Shown piece after piece: positions 50,116 to 59,435 of a stretch of DNA of 64,000 nt. The position numbers and the translations under genes were made by a program. Position 1 is the stretch's first letter. Every line of letters begins with the position of its first letter. A model generated the notes under the pieces. The model saw only the letters and a list, made by a program, of their open reading frames with translations, ran no database searches and was not told where the DNA came from. Origin of the DNA: Falsochrobactrum ovis (GTDB lineage Bacteria; Pseudomonadota; Alphaproteobacteria; Rhizobiales; Rhizobiaceae); the NCBI RefSeq assembly GCF_003259955.1, contig NZ_QLMK01000005.1:111371-175370 (forward strand), written 5' to 3'.

Positions 50116-51111
50116 ATGGCACAGGTAACAGGTTCATTTGACACCTACGAAGCTGTAGGTAACCGCGAAGAACTCGCGGAAGCGATCTATATGATCACCC
50201 CGGAAGACACCCCTCTCATGACCCTTCTTGGTCGCGAGCCAGTCAAGACGACGCATCCAGAATGGCAGATTGACGCTCTTGCCACTCCGGGTATGAATGC
50301 GGTCGTTGAAGGCGACACATGGGCATTTTCCGAGTTCACCCCGACTGATCGTGTGGGCAACTACACTCAGATTTCGGACAAGAAGATCGCCGTGACCCGT
50401 ACTCAGGAGAAAACCCTGAAAGCGGGCCGTAAATCCGAACTTAAGCGCGAGCTTAAGAAGAAGGGTGCCGAATTGAAGCGCGATATGGAGTATGCGTTGC
50501 TCCAGAATAACGCTTCGGTTGCAGGCGCTGCCGCAACGCCACGCGAACTGGCTGGTTTTGCGGCATGGCTGGAAACCAACACAGCACGCGGCGCTGGCGG
50601 TGCGGACGGTGGATTCAATTCTTCCACTGGCCTTGTTGATGCTGCCACCAACGGAACGCAACGCGCCTTCGCGAAAACCGATCTCGATGACGTGCTGGAA
50701 AAGGCAAAGGCATCGGGCGGCAAACCGAGCGTTGTGATGACCTCGCTCTACAACAAGCGGGTGTTCTCGGAGTTCGCCGGCATCGCTGAACTGCGTTCCA
50801 ATCAGAACCAAGGCAGCAAGAGCCAGCTGACCATCTTCGCTGGTGCTGATACCTACGTGTCTGACTTTGGCGTCCTGACGATCATTCCTAACCTCGTCAT
50901 GAGCACCGATGCAGCAACGGCGCGCAATGTGTTCGTCATCGATCCTGACAAGGCAAAGGTTGGCATCTTCGATGACATCACGATGCATGATGTTGCAAAG
51001 GTTGGTGACGCTGAGCGGCGCGCCCTGACGGTGGAATACACCCTCATCATGCGCAACGAAGCAGCACACGGCATCGTTGCCGATACGTTCGGACTTACGG
51101 CGTCGTCCTAA
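50116..51111 (+). CDS. Major capsid protein, SU10/DUF5309 type
   Basis: A 331-residue capsid protein with the SU10/DUF5309 pattern: NREELAEAIYMITPEDTPLMTLLGREPVKTTHPEWQIDAL, then FSEFTPTDRVGNYTQISDKKIAVTRTQEKTLKAGRKSELKRELKKKGAELKRDMEYALLQN. The HK97 fold is expected. It should be one of the most highly expressed late products. A strong hairpin follows the gene. Confidence 0.92.
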   Translation: MAQVTGSFDTYEAVGNREELAEAIYMITPEDTPLMTLLGREPVKTTHPEWQIDALATPGMNAVVEGDTWAFSEFTPTDRVGNYTQISDKKIAVTRTQEKTLKAGRKSELKRELKKKGAELKRDMEYALLQNNASVAGAAATPRELAGFAAWLETNTARGAGGADGGFNSSTGLVDAATNGTQRAFAKTDLDDVLEKAKASGGKPSVVMTSLYNKRVFSEFAGIAELRSNQNQGSKSQLTIFAGADTYVSDFGVLTIIPNLVMSTDAATARNVFVIDPDKAKVGIFDDITMHDVAKVGDAERRALTVEYTLIMRNEAAHGIVADTFGLTASS

Positions 51112-51139
51112 CCAGTCCGATCAATGTGAATCAATCGCT

Positions 51140-51159
51140 GCCGCAGGGAAACTTGCGGC
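51140..51159 (+). terminator. Hairpin after the capsid gene
   Basis: GCCGCAGG and CTTGCGGC form an 8-bp stem (one G-T pair) with a GAAA loop, 28 bases after the capsid stop. Its T run is weak (GGCCTTTC), so partial termination or 3'-end protection of capsid mRNA is likely. Confidence 0.5.
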
Positions 51160-51180
51160 GGCCTTTCAATGAGGAAAGAT

Positions 51181-51381
51181 ATGGAAGCCAAGGTAAAGCC
51201 AGCTGCGGAAGCCAAGGAAAAGCCAGCGTCGAAACGAGAACTGCCAGTTCTGCTTCTTCGCAATTACTGGCCGCATGATGGATCGGGAAAGCGGACAAAG
51301 GGTTCGTCTGTTGTTCTGCCAGCTGATGAGGCTCGCCAAGTTGTCAAAGCAGGTGTCGGGGTACGGAATGATGAGTTCTGA
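51181..51381 (+). CDS. 66-residue protein after the capsid gene
   Basis: A basic, Ala/Lys-rich start (EAKVKPAAEAKEKPASKRELP), followed by VLLLRNYWPHDGSGKRTKGSSVVLPADEARQVVKAGVGVRND, a pattern I know from small head proteins of podophages. GAGGAAAG before the ATG at 51181 decides the start over 51169. Overlaps the next gene by 11 bases. Confidence 0.7.
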   Translation: MEAKVKPAAEAKEKPASKRELPVLLLRNYWPHDGSGKRTKGSSVVLPADEARQVVKAGVGVRNDEF

Positions 51382-51688
51382 TTGGTATCTGATGTCAGAC
51401 AACCCCACTCTTGGTGTTCGCCGGTGGGGCCTTGATCTTGACGACAAACAGACGATTGTGCGCACCGAGTATTATGCAGCTAACTCGTTCTTTGAGGCAA
51501 ATGCTACCGAGTTCAAAGAGACAGAAGGCCAGCGCTTCGGTGAATGGCGCAAAGTGGCTTCGACGCCAATGCATATTGCGGCCCGCGAAATTCTCCCCCG
51601 CCTGCAAGACGGCAACGAAACCTCCCTCAAGAAATGGCTGAACAGCAGCGATCATAGCGCGTTCAGGACGTTCAAAGGCTCGATCTGA
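51371..51688 (+). CDS. Hypothetical virion protein
   Basis: A 105-residue protein (MSSDWYLMSDNPTLGVRRWGLDLDDKQTIVRTEYYAANSFFEANATEFKETEGQRFGEW...). It lies between capsid and adaptor genes, where head-completion factors are expected. No strong ribosome-binding site; one base overlap with the adaptor gene at its end. Confidence 0.65.
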   Translation: MSSDWYLMSDNPTLGVRRWGLDLDDKQTIVRTEYYAANSFFEANATEFKETEGQRFGEWRKVASTPMHIAAREILPRLQDGNETSLKKWLNSSDHSAFRTFKGSI

Positions 51689-52302
51689 TGGCGATACAGA
51701 ACCTTGCCGACTTGCGCGCGGCTATTCAAGATTGGATGTACGACCGGCCCGACATGGCGGGTGCTTGCGGAACGATCATCGATTTATGCCATGCCGATCT
51801 GAACAAGGTTCTTCGCACCCGTCGCCAGCTCACTGACGTTACACTGGCTTTGGATGCTAACGGACAGGCAGACTTACCCGATGATTATCAGCAATTTCGG
51901 CAGGTTGTGTCTCTGTCCAATCCCATCCGTGTTCTAAATTTCGTGGTCCCTGACTATCGAGATTATGAGCATCCTTTCACTGCATCCGGGCTGGCAAGTG
52001 ATTTTTCCATCGACGGCAATCAGATCACGGTGCGACCGAACAGCACGGATGACATTCGTCTGACTTATTGGGCGAAGATTCCCGCGCTGGTGAATGATGA
52101 CGACACCAACTGGCTGCTGCAATCTGATCCGGGGATATATCTCTACGGCTCATTGAAACACGCCGGGATTTACATGGGCGATGAACAGCGCGCAGCAACA
52201 GCAGGAGCGATGTTTAACGGATTGCTCGACGCTTTGGTCCGAGAGGACAATAACGCCATGTATTCCAGTGGACGCATGCGCACAAGGGGCGTCACGCCAT
52301 GA
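51688..52302 (+). CDS. Head-tail adaptor protein
   Basis: A 204-residue protein (MAIQNLADLRAAIQDWMYDRPDMAGACGTIIDLCHADLNKVLRTRRQLTDVTLALDANGQADLPDDYQQFRQVVSL...). The pattern, a short N-terminal helix then DLPDDYQQFRQ and a later EQRAATAGAMFNGLLDALVREDNN, is that of P22 gp4-like/adaptor proteins forming the ring below the portal. Overlaps by four bases with the tail-protein gene. Confidence 0.8.
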   Translation: MAIQNLADLRAAIQDWMYDRPDMAGACGTIIDLCHADLNKVLRTRRQLTDVTLALDANGQADLPDDYQQFRQVVSLSNPIRVLNFVVPDYRDYEHPFTASGLASDFSIDGNQITVRPNSTDDIRLTYWAKIPALVNDDDTNWLLQSDPGIYLYGSLKHAGIYMGDEQRAATAGAMFNGLLDALVREDNNAMYSSGRMRTRGVTP

Positions 52303-53762
52303 TACCTATTGCTGAATATGCGCCCGACCGGTCGAAGTTTGACCCCACTGCATCAAGCAATCTTGTGAATGTGCTTCCGCATGTTAACTCATGGGGGCCA
52401 TTCCCGGCATTTGTCCCTTTGTCTGCTGCAACAAGCGATAGGCCGCAAGGCACTCATTTGGCCTATGTGCGCAATGGGCAATACTTGCAGTTCGTGGGCA
52501 CGCAAGATGCCCTCTACGTTCTTAATCCGGGGACATTAGTGTGGGATAATATATCGAAGGCTGGCGGATATTCCACCCCCGCCACGTCTCGCTGGAGCTT
52601 TGCCGATTATGGCTCATGGGTTTTAGCCTCTAACGGGATTGATCCCATTCAGTACATTGATATTTCGGGCGCTCTCGGAACTTTTGATGATCTAAGTCCC
52701 GATGCACCAATCGCCAATCATGTAAGTGTGGTTGGCGATTTTGTTGTGGCGATGAATTTGAACACGGACGAGCAAAGCGTTCAGTGGTCGGGCTTAAATC
52801 AGCCGCAATTCTGGACGCCGCGTCAACGCTCTTCGGATTTTCAAGTCTTCCCGGACGGTGGCGAGATTATGGGCTCGTGCGGCTTTGAGCGCGGAGCGGT
52901 AATTTTTCAAGAGAATTGCATCCGTGAAATGACCTTGGCGCTGACTTCGCCATTGGTAGCGACATTTAGCAAAACTGTTGAGGCACATGGCGCTGTTGCG
53001 CCGCAATCTATCGTCTCGACAGGAAGTGGCATTTTCTACTTAGCCTTGGATGGATTTTACCGCTACGGCACACCGCCAACACCTATCGGTGTAGAGAGGA
53101 TCGATGAAACTTTCCTCGCTGACATAGCGCTTGCTGAGTTGTATCAGGTATTCGGTAGCGCAGATCCGGTGCGGAAAATTGTCTATTGGGCTTATCGCTC
53201 AAAAGGTAATCCAATTGAATATTCCTATGACAAGGTGCTTTGCTATCACTATGGCATCGATAAATGGTCGCTACTAAATCCCGGCACTATTATGACCGGT
53301 TTGGTTCGCGCTACCACACCGGGTTATACGCTCGATAGCCTTACAGCCCTTGGTTACACACTGGATGAGCTGCCATTTTCATTAGACAGTCGCGCATGGG
53401 CAGCCGGTGCCCCGTCGCTGGCGGCCTTCGATATGAATTACAAGATGGGATTTTTCAGCGGCAAGCCATTAGCTGCAAAGCTTTCAACGGGCGCTGTCGA
53501 GCTTTCCAAGGGGCGTAGAACCTTCGTTTCCGGCTGGCGTCCATTATGTGACGCGCCAAAGATCAAGGGCCGTGTCGGCGCTCTCGATCGTGCGGGTGGG
53601 GTAACAAACTGGAAGCCTGTTTATCCGACGAACCGAACAGGACTTATCCCGGCACGCGCGAGCGGTCGTTTTCATGCATTTGAAATCGACATACCTGCCG
53701 ATCAGGACTGGTCGCACTGTCACGGTGTTGATCCTGTGGGCAAGGCTGAGGGGCAGCAGTAA
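52299..53762 (+). CDS. P22 gp10-like packaged-DNA stabilisation/tail protein
   Basis: A 487-residue beta-rich protein. MIPIAEYAPDRSKFDPTASSNLVNVLPHVNSWGPFPAFVPL is the opening shared with gp10-type proteins, and repeated beta motifs follow (FADYGSWVLASNGIDPIQYIDI; SVVGDFVVAMNLNTDEQSVQWSGLNQPQFW). Such proteins plug and complete the short tail after packaging. The repeated GYTLDSLTALGYTLDEL segment near residues 345-365 is notable. Confidence 0.85.
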   Translation: MIPIAEYAPDRSKFDPTASSNLVNVLPHVNSWGPFPAFVPLSAATSDRPQGTHLAYVRNGQYLQFVGTQDALYVLNPGTLVWDNISKAGGYSTPATSRWSFADYGSWVLASNGIDPIQYIDISGALGTFDDLSPDAPIANHVSVVGDFVVAMNLNTDEQSVQWSGLNQPQFWTPRQRSSDFQVFPDGGEIMGSCGFERGAVIFQENCIREMTLALTSPLVATFSKTVEAHGAVAPQSIVSTGSGIFYLALDGFYRYGTPPTPIGVERIDETFLADIALAELYQVFGSADPVRKIVYWAYRSKGNPIEYSYDKVLCYHYGIDKWSLLNPGTIMTGLVRATTPGYTLDSLTALGYTLDELPFSLDSRAWAAGAPSLAAFDMNYKMGFFSGKPLAAKLSTGAVELSKGRRTFVSGWRPLCDAPKIKGRVGALDRAGGVTNWKPVYPTNRTGLIPARASGRFHAFEIDIPADQDWSHCHGVDPVGKAEGQQ

Positions 53763-54106
53763 TGGCAAACTTCTCTCGCGAGAACTGCCGCGCCATTGGT
53801 GCGCATATCACCACAACCGCCAACACGACGATTTATTCGGCCACTGGATACCCACATATAATTGATATTCGTTGCGCCAACCTCACCAGCAATGACGTGC
53901 CGGTGACTATCAGCTGGTATTCCTCACAAGACGCGGATCAATATCATCTCATTTATCAGCATCCAATTCCCGCCAATGGTGCAGTGACATTCCCACTGGA
54001 AGGCTTCGCCCCAATGACAGGTGACGAAATTCGCATCCAAGCGGGAAGCGCGAATGCTATTGATGTGATCCTGACCTTGGCCGAGGTGCCGGGACGGATG
54101 ATCTAA
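53762..54106 (+). CDS. Beta-rich hypothetical virion protein
   Basis: A 114-residue protein with alternating beta strands (YPHIIDIRCANLTSNDVPVTISWYSSQDADQYHLIYQHPIPANGAVTFPLEGFAPMTGDEIRIQAG). It resembles small jelly-roll-like tail or head proteins found after the gp10-like gene. One base overlaps each neighbour. Confidence 0.7.
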   Translation: MANFSRENCRAIGAHITTTANTTIYSATGYPHIIDIRCANLTSNDVPVTISWYSSQDADQYHLIYQHPIPANGAVTFPLEGFAPMTGDEIRIQAGSANAIDVILTLAEVPGRMI

Positions 54107-54531
54107 TGAAAATTCGACTGACGACTGGCATGAGTGCTGATGAAATGTCACCGCTCTGGCCGGATATTATCGCTTGCCTTGAAAAATACGTGGCGCGCTT
54201 TCCTGATGAAACGGTCGCAAACATTCTGACGCAATGCGCAACGGGACGGCGACAGCTCTGGATCATACAGGACGATACTGGCCGTGTCGTGCTGACGCCG
54301 ATCACTGAAATCACAGTGGACGATGCGACAGGTGCCAAAACACTTGTCTTGGCCGAGGTGGGTGGCTCGCGGCTACGTGAAGCCATGAAGTGTCTTCAAG
54401 ATATTGAGCATTGGGCCAAGCGTGAACATGGCGCGGTGAAGGCTCGGCTCATTGGCCGAGATGGCTGGTTAAGGCTTCTGCCTCGCTACGGATACCAGCC
54501 TGAAGCAAGAATTTACTCGAAAGGTCTGTGA
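54106..54531 (+). CDS. Phage GNAT-like acetyltransferase
   Basis: A 141-residue protein with a GNAT-like order of elements: N-terminal helices, a strand pair WIIQDDTGRVVLTPITEI, the strand KTLVLAEVGG, a helix LREAMKCLQDIEHWAKREHG, and the end RLIGRDGWLRLLPRYGYQPEARIYSKGL. Such genes occur in podophage tail regions and might modify a virion or host protein. No pyrophosphate-loop R/Q-x-x-G-x-G/A is obvious, so activity is doubtful. Confidence 0.65.
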   Translation: MKIRLTTGMSADEMSPLWPDIIACLEKYVARFPDETVANILTQCATGRRQLWIIQDDTGRVVLTPITEITVDDATGAKTLVLAEVGGSRLREAMKCLQDIEHWAKREHGAVKARLIGRDGWLRLLPRYGYQPEARIYSKGL

Positions 54532-54533
54532 AA

Positions 54534-55010
54534 ATGGGCAGCAAGAAAACAGAAACCCGCCAAGAAAATGCTCCACCAAAATGGGCGGCTCCGCTGTTTA
54601 AGCAGGGTGCTAAAGAAGCGCAGCGGTTGTACGACACCAAGACGGGGTACAACACCTATACCGGCCCGACGCAGGCCGCGCTTAGTGCTCCGACTCTTTC
54701 AGGACTAAATAACGCGCTGGCCGCAACCGGCTTTACAGGCGCGCCAATTACTAACGAGAGCATCAATGCCAATATCCCCGACGTCATGGCGATTATGCAG
54801 GAAGCGTTAGCGAATAAGCAGCCGCCGCAAGCTGCAACCAGTCGCCTGTCAGATGCGGTGCTGGTGTCGAATGCCCGACCCGGCAGAGGGGAGGTTTGGA
54901 TCCAGCGCCCAATCAATCCGTCTACCGGAGAATACATGACCGATGATGAGGCACGGGCGCAGTACGGCCAGCAGCGAGCGCGTCAAGCTGCATTAAACCG
55001 GGGCAGATAG
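54534..55010 (+). CDS. Virion protein ahead of the injection proteins
   Basis: A 158-residue protein (MGSKKTETRQENAPPKWAAPLFKQGAKEAQRLYDTKTGYNTYTGPTQAALSAPTLSGLNNALAA...). The opening resembles internal virion proteins and the start of the next protein (GS-x-x-x-T...PxWAK/A). The ATG at 54534 has AAGG eight bases upstream. Probable small ejection protein. Confidence 0.65.
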   Translation: MGSKKTETRQENAPPKWAAPLFKQGAKEAQRLYDTKTGYNTYTGPTQAALSAPTLSGLNNALAATGFTGAPITNESINANIPDVMAIMQEALANKQPPQAATSRLSDAVLVSNARPGRGEVWIQRPINPSTGEYMTDDEARAQYGQQRARQAALNRGR

Positions 55011-55019
55011 GAGCCAATT

Positions 55020-56225
55020 ATGGGCAGTGCAAATAGTTCCACCAACAAGGCGTCATCCAGCCCTGTGCAAGGTAGTCTACCAGAATGGGCGAAAACTGGC
55101 ACGACTGCTTACAACGATATGAATACCGCTCTTCAAACTTTGCCGATGAATGCTGCCGTGCAGACGATTGGCAGCGGCGGGCTTGGTCAGGCATCAAAAG
55201 ATGCTATTGCCAATTTGCAAGGTTCGGGTGGGACCAACCCATGGATGGATCAGGCAGCTGATCATCTAGGCAATATCGCTGGTTCAATCGGGCAGGGCGG
55301 CGCTGCGAGTGATTATCTCACCTCAACAGCGCGTGGCGACTATCTGGGCGGTAGCAATCCCTATCTCGATAGCATCATCTCTAAGGGTGCGGACGATATA
55401 GCGACACAAACAAACAATATGTTTGCCGCCGGTGGCCGCTATGGTTCAGGCGCAAATCAAGGCGTTTTGTCAGACAGCATTGCCAATGCCAGCAATAATC
55501 TCCGCTATCAGGATTATGCGACCGAAAGGCAAAACCAGCTCGCAGCAGCAAATGCGCTGGAAGGCGCAGAGCAGGCACGCGCTGGCCTTGGCACATCAGC
55601 TGCAAATGCTCTTGGTTCACTTGGTCAGGCGGCTTTCGGTAATAATTACAATTCTCAAGTCGGCGCAGCTAATATCGAAAATCAAGGCATGTCCAATATG
55701 CTCAATATGATTTCACAGCTGCCGACCATTCAAGGCAACAAGATGTTTGACGCTGACCGACAGATGCAGATCGGCGGCGCGATTGATCAGCGTACGCAGC
55801 AGGGGCTTAATGATCTCATCAATCAGTGGACGCGAAGCGATAACGAGGATTGGGCGCGCCTTGGTGGACTTCTTTCGGCGGCTCAAGGCTCAGCAGGCAA
55901 TTACGGCACACAAACGCAGACCAGCAGCCAGCCGATGAATTTTGCCGGACTTCTGGGAACACTTCTTACCGCTCCCGTCACTGGCGGCGGGTCGATATTT
56001 GGCAATGCCTTCTCGGATCGCCGACTTAAAGAGAACGTAGAGCGCGTAGGCACCGAACACGGTCTTCCGATCTATGAGTTCAACTATATTGGTCAGTCAG
56101 AACGTTATCGCGGCGTAATGGCGGATGATGTCATGGGAGTGAAGCCAGAAGCAGTGTCACTGCATGAAAGCGGCTTCTATCAGGTTGATTATGGCCAGAT
56201 CGGCATTGCAATGGAGCGCGTATGA
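55020..56225 (+). CDS. Internal virion/injection protein with C-terminal S74-like domain
   Basis: A 401-residue protein. The first 320 residues are Ala/Gly/Asn/Gln-rich helices (typical of DNA-ejection proteins). The C-terminal 70 residues carry an intramolecular chaperone-like sequence, SDRRLKENVERVGTEHGLPIYEFNYI, ending in VDYGQIGIAMERV, as in peptidase S74. Such domains normally end tail spikes and cut themselves off at the Ser-Asp. Its occurrence on an injection-type protein is less usual, though it occurs in alphaproteobacterial phages. GGAG precedes the ATG. Confidence 0.8.
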   Translation: MGSANSSTNKASSSPVQGSLPEWAKTGTTAYNDMNTALQTLPMNAAVQTIGSGGLGQASKDAIANLQGSGGTNPWMDQAADHLGNIAGSIGQGGAASDYLTSTARGDYLGGSNPYLDSIISKGADDIATQTNNMFAAGGRYGSGANQGVLSDSIANASNNLRYQDYATERQNQLAAANALEGAEQARAGLGTSAANALGSLGQAAFGNNYNSQVGAANIENQGMSNMLNMISQLPTIQGNKMFDADRQMQIGGAIDQRTQQGLNDLINQWTRSDNEDWARLGGLLSAAQGSAGNYGTQTQTSSQPMNFAGLLGTLLTAPVTGGGSIFGNAFSDRRLKENVERVGTEHGLPIYEFNYIGQSERYRGVMADDVMGVKPEAVSLHESGFYQVDYGQIGIAMERV

Positions 56226-57433
56226 TGGAGGGGCTTCTCGACATTCTTCTTGGCAGGACTGCTCAGCAGCCACAGCCACAGCCAAATGCGCAGCCTGAGA
56301 GCTATCAAGGGCAAGCGATGCTGCAAGCCCCACAAGCAGTCCAGCAACCGCAGCAGCGACAGGGCGGCAGCATGGGTGACTTTCTGTCTGCCCTTGGCCC
56401 AGCCATCGCAATGCTCGATCCGCGCAATCAGCAGCTCGGCGTTCATTTGATGCAAATGCAGCAGCATCGCCAAAAACAGGCAGCTGGACAGCAACGCGCT
56501 AACAGGACGGTTGAATACCTTCAATCACAAGGCGTTTCGCCTCAAGAAGCGGAATTGATTGTCAGTGATCCACAGATGCTGCGCTCATGGTTTGGTGATC
56601 GTGCCAAGGCTGGCAAGCCGGACTGGCAGATTGCCGAGATTTACGACGAGCAAGGCCGTCCGAAGAAAGTTCTGATCGACAAGAACAATCCGCAGAATAT
56701 GCAAGGTCTTGGCGGCTCAAAAAATGAACAAACCTCTCTTATGCAAAACCTTGCTGCTGCTGGTTTGCAACCCGGAACGCCTGAATATCAGCAGGCAGTG
56801 CTTGAAGGGACAAAGAGCGGCGTGAATGTGAGCGTTGGTGCCGGTGAAAAGGCGTGGGACACTGAAAGCGCCAAGCTCTTTGCTAAGCGCTATGATGAAA
56901 TTTCGGCTGGCGCATCCAACGCGCAACAGATGATGGGTATGTATGACCTCGCGGAGCAGGCACTCAACAGTGGTGTACGCACTGGCATGGGAGCAGAAGC
57001 CGAACTAACGTTGCGCCAGCTAGGCTCAGCCCTGGGCATAGACACCGATCCCGAAAAACTCGCAGGTGGCGAACTTATCCGCGCTGTCCAGAACCGTATG
57101 GCTCTTACCATGCGTTCCCCGGATGGCGGCATGGGAATGCCGGGCGCATTGTCTGATCGAGATATTAAATTCCTGAAAGACAGCCAGATCGGTATTGACC
57201 GCTCGCCTGAAGGCAACAGGAAAATGCTTGCTGCCTTCCGTGCAATGGAAGGCCGCAAGATTGAAATTGCTCGCTTGGCTGATGAATATATCGCGGAAAA
57301 TGGTCGCCTTGATAGCGGCTTCAATCGTCGGGTTCGCGAGTGGGCAGAGGCTAATCCATTATTCGATGAAAATGCTTTATCTGGGAACAATGCTGGCGGC
57401 GTTGTCGACTTCTCCGACTTCTTTAACCAGTGA
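56222..57433 (+). CDS. DNA-injection/internal virion protein
   Basis: A 403-residue protein with a Gln/Pro-rich N-terminus (residues 13-50), then helices (HLMQMQQHRQKQAAGQQRANRTVEYLQSQGVSPQEAELIV) and a middle domain KAWDTESAKLFAKRYDEISAGASNAQQMMGMYDLAEQAL. The C-terminal half (TGMGAEAELTLRQLGSALGIDTDPEKLAGGELIRAVQNRMALTMR) is widespread in podophage internal proteins. It overlaps the preceding gene (ATGA) and continues the injection-protein set. Confidence 0.78.
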   Translation: MMEGLLDILLGRTAQQPQPQPNAQPESYQGQAMLQAPQAVQQPQQRQGGSMGDFLSALGPAIAMLDPRNQQLGVHLMQMQQHRQKQAAGQQRANRTVEYLQSQGVSPQEAELIVSDPQMLRSWFGDRAKAGKPDWQIAEIYDEQGRPKKVLIDKNNPQNMQGLGGSKNEQTSLMQNLAAAGLQPGTPEYQQAVLEGTKSGVNVSVGAGEKAWDTESAKLFAKRYDEISAGASNAQQMMGMYDLAEQALNSGVRTGMGAEAELTLRQLGSALGIDTDPEKLAGGELIRAVQNRMALTMRSPDGGMGMPGALSDRDIKFLKDSQIGIDRSPEGNRKMLAAFRAMEGRKIEIARLADEYIAENGRLDSGFNRRVREWAEANPLFDENALSGNNAGGVVDFSDFFNQ

Positions 57434-57526
57434 GGCTATGATGAAAAACTTACGCCGTTCCAGAAGGCCCGCGAACACTCCCCTCCCATTTTTCTGATCA
57501 TGCTTTGATTCCGATAAGGTGTCCAT

Positions 57527-59023
57527 ATGCCCATAGTTAAGATGCCGGACGGCACGCTTGTGCGCTTTCCCGATGATATGCCACGTGAGCAAATCAGGGA
57601 TATGATTGCGTCAAAGTTCCCCGAGGTCGTGCCGCAGCACTCCAACGGTAGCGGCTACGGACAACAAGCATTTTCTGGCTTGCTGGAAGGTGCAACAGGC
57701 GCGCTTGGCGCTCCCGTTGATCTGGTGAATAACTTTCTCGTTAAGCCTGCTGTAAGTGGTGTAAATGCTTTATTGGGCACCAATCTAAAGGCCTCTGAAA
57801 GCCCTCTTGGTGGAGCTGCCGGGCTTAGACAGGGATTAGCTATATCTCCTGAAAGTCAAGAAAAGGGCGTGCAGATTGCCCGTAGGGTAGCGCAATCGGT
57901 CGGGGGCGCTGCCGTCCCAGCCGCAGGCACAGCGCGCACAATGGGGCAAGTTGCTGCGCAATTAGCAACCGGATTTGGTGGTGGTGTTGGTGGCGCAGCA
58001 GCACAACAGTTAGCTCCTGGCAACATAGGCGCTGAGATTGCTGGCGACCTCATTGGTGGATTGGCGACGGGCGGGACAATCGCAGGCCTCGCTAACCGAT
58101 CTGCGCGCAAATCTGCGGAGAAGGCGGTCCCTACCGTCGAGCAACTGAAAGAGCAGGCTTCGGGCCTGTACCAGAAAGCTGAAAAAAATGGGGTTACGGC
58201 AACGCAACAGCAGACAAAAAATCTTGCCGATGAATTCCGGGGGATAGCTGAGAGAGAAGGTCTAATCTATCCAGACGGGCAGGTTTCCGCTTCATATCCT
58301 AAAGCGGCGGAAGCTCTACGCATGACTAACGCGTATTCCAAGGGAGAAATGAACCCTACGCAAATGCAAGTTGTTCGGGATACATTGTCAGATGCAGCAT
58401 ATACCACGGAAGGAAAAGAAAGCCGCATCGCAACGCAGATGCTGAAAAAATTCGATGAATTTACGGCCCCTCTTGCGCCAGAATTTCCGCAAGCTCGTCA
58501 AATCTCCCAAAGGTATTTAAAGGGAGAGAAGCTTGAGAAACTGCGTGAATTGGCGAAGAATGCATCTAACAACTACACGCAGTCTGGTTTTGATAACGCT
58601 CTCCGGCAGCAATACAGAGGGCTGAGTGACCGCATCATCAAAGGTCAAGAGGGGGGGTGGTCGCCAGAGCAGATCGCGGCTATTAACCGCGTTGCTAATG
58701 GCACTCCTGTGTCACGTCTAGCCACATGGGCCGGTAAGGCGGCTCCTAAAGGTGTCGTATCTACCGGGGCAAGCGTAGGATTGCCATTTTACATAGGTAA
58801 TGCCTTTGGAGGCCCGCAGGTTGGTATTCTTGCAAGCCTTGGTACGGCAGGCGGAGGGTTTGCTGCTCAAACGGCAGCATCTAATATGAGATCAAGGTAC
58901 GGTCTGTTGGCCGAACTCATGGCGCGAAATGGCGGGCCTGTCGCCGCACAAAACAACCCAGAGCTTCTTGGAGGGATTTTAGGGGCTTTAATGGCGTCTC
59001 AGGCAGCATCGCAATCAGATTGA
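57527..59023 (+). CDS. Large internal virion protein, probable DNA-ejection component
   Basis: A 498-residue protein with a short start domain (MPIVKMPDGTLVRFPDDMPREQIRDMIASKFPEV), a common opening in phage injection proteins. An extended Gly/Ala-rich hydrophobic region (residues 120-195) may cross the inner membrane during DNA ejection. The second half is helical with TQMQVVRDTLSDAAYTTEGKESRIATQMLKKFDEFTAPLAP. The end overlaps the leftward membrane-protein gene by 25 bases. Confidence 0.75.
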   Translation: MPIVKMPDGTLVRFPDDMPREQIRDMIASKFPEVVPQHSNGSGYGQQAFSGLLEGATGALGAPVDLVNNFLVKPAVSGVNALLGTNLKASESPLGGAAGLRQGLAISPESQEKGVQIARRVAQSVGGAAVPAAGTARTMGQVAAQLATGFGGGVGGAAAQQLAPGNIGAEIAGDLIGGLATGGTIAGLANRSARKSAEKAVPTVEQLKEQASGLYQKAEKNGVTATQQQTKNLADEFRGIAEREGLIYPDGQVSASYPKAAEALRMTNAYSKGEMNPTQMQVVRDTLSDAAYTTEGKESRIATQMLKKFDEFTAPLAPEFPQARQISQRYLKGEKLEKLRELAKNASNNYTQSGFDNALRQQYRGLSDRIIKGQEGGWSPEQIAAINRVANGTPVSRLATWAGKAAPKGVVSTGASVGLPFYIGNAFGGPQVGILASLGTAGGGFAAQTAASNMRSRYGLLAELMARNGGPVAAQNNPELLGGILGALMASQAASQSD

Positions 59024-59352
59024 TCCAGAATATCCTTAAGTCTCTTATCAATTATTTTTATCCTTCGATTAATCCATCGTCTCCATATGAACGAGTATAT
59101 TGATATTGAAAGGAGTGATACAATAATAGTATAAACTATAATCGAACCGAACAAGTTTATTTCTTGGTTAATTACCCCTGTAATGTAGCATACAAAAATA
59201 AATATAGGTATAATTGCGGAAAACAATAAATACGCGAATGCTGCTCCGTCAAATTCACCTAATAAATCACCTAGTATATGATATCTGCCGATTAATTCAT
59301 CCCTGCAAATATCATTAACGTCCGTATCTGATGGAACTTCTGTCGGTATCAT
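58999..59352 (-). CDS. AT-rich accessory membrane protein
   Basis: A 117-residue protein with two or three hydrophobic segments (AFAYLLFSAIIPIFIFVCYITGVI and LFGSIIVYTIIVSLLSISIYSFIW) between charged ends. AAGGGGCAAC before the ATG supports it. The base composition is much richer in A/T than the virion genes around it and the orientation is opposite, which points to an inserted accessory (moron) gene. Superinfection exclusion is a plausible but untested role. Confidence 0.7.
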   Translation of the reverse strand: MIPTEVPSDTDVNDICRDELIGRYHILGDLLGEFDGAAFAYLLFSAIIPIFIFVCYITGVINQEINLFGSIIVYTIIVSLLSISIYSFIWRRWINRRIKIIDKRLKDILDQSDCDAA

Positions 59353-59435
59353 GTTGCCCCTTAAATACCGTTGCTCAAAATAACTCTTGCAGTGAGAATG
59401 GTATGTATTCGCGGTTGTTCTTCAGTTTAGTTCAT

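Noticed and set aside
54106-54531. Definite functional acetyltransferase
   Set aside because: The fold order resembles GNAT but the acetyl-CoA pyrophosphate loop is not recognisable, so only a GNAT-like label is given.
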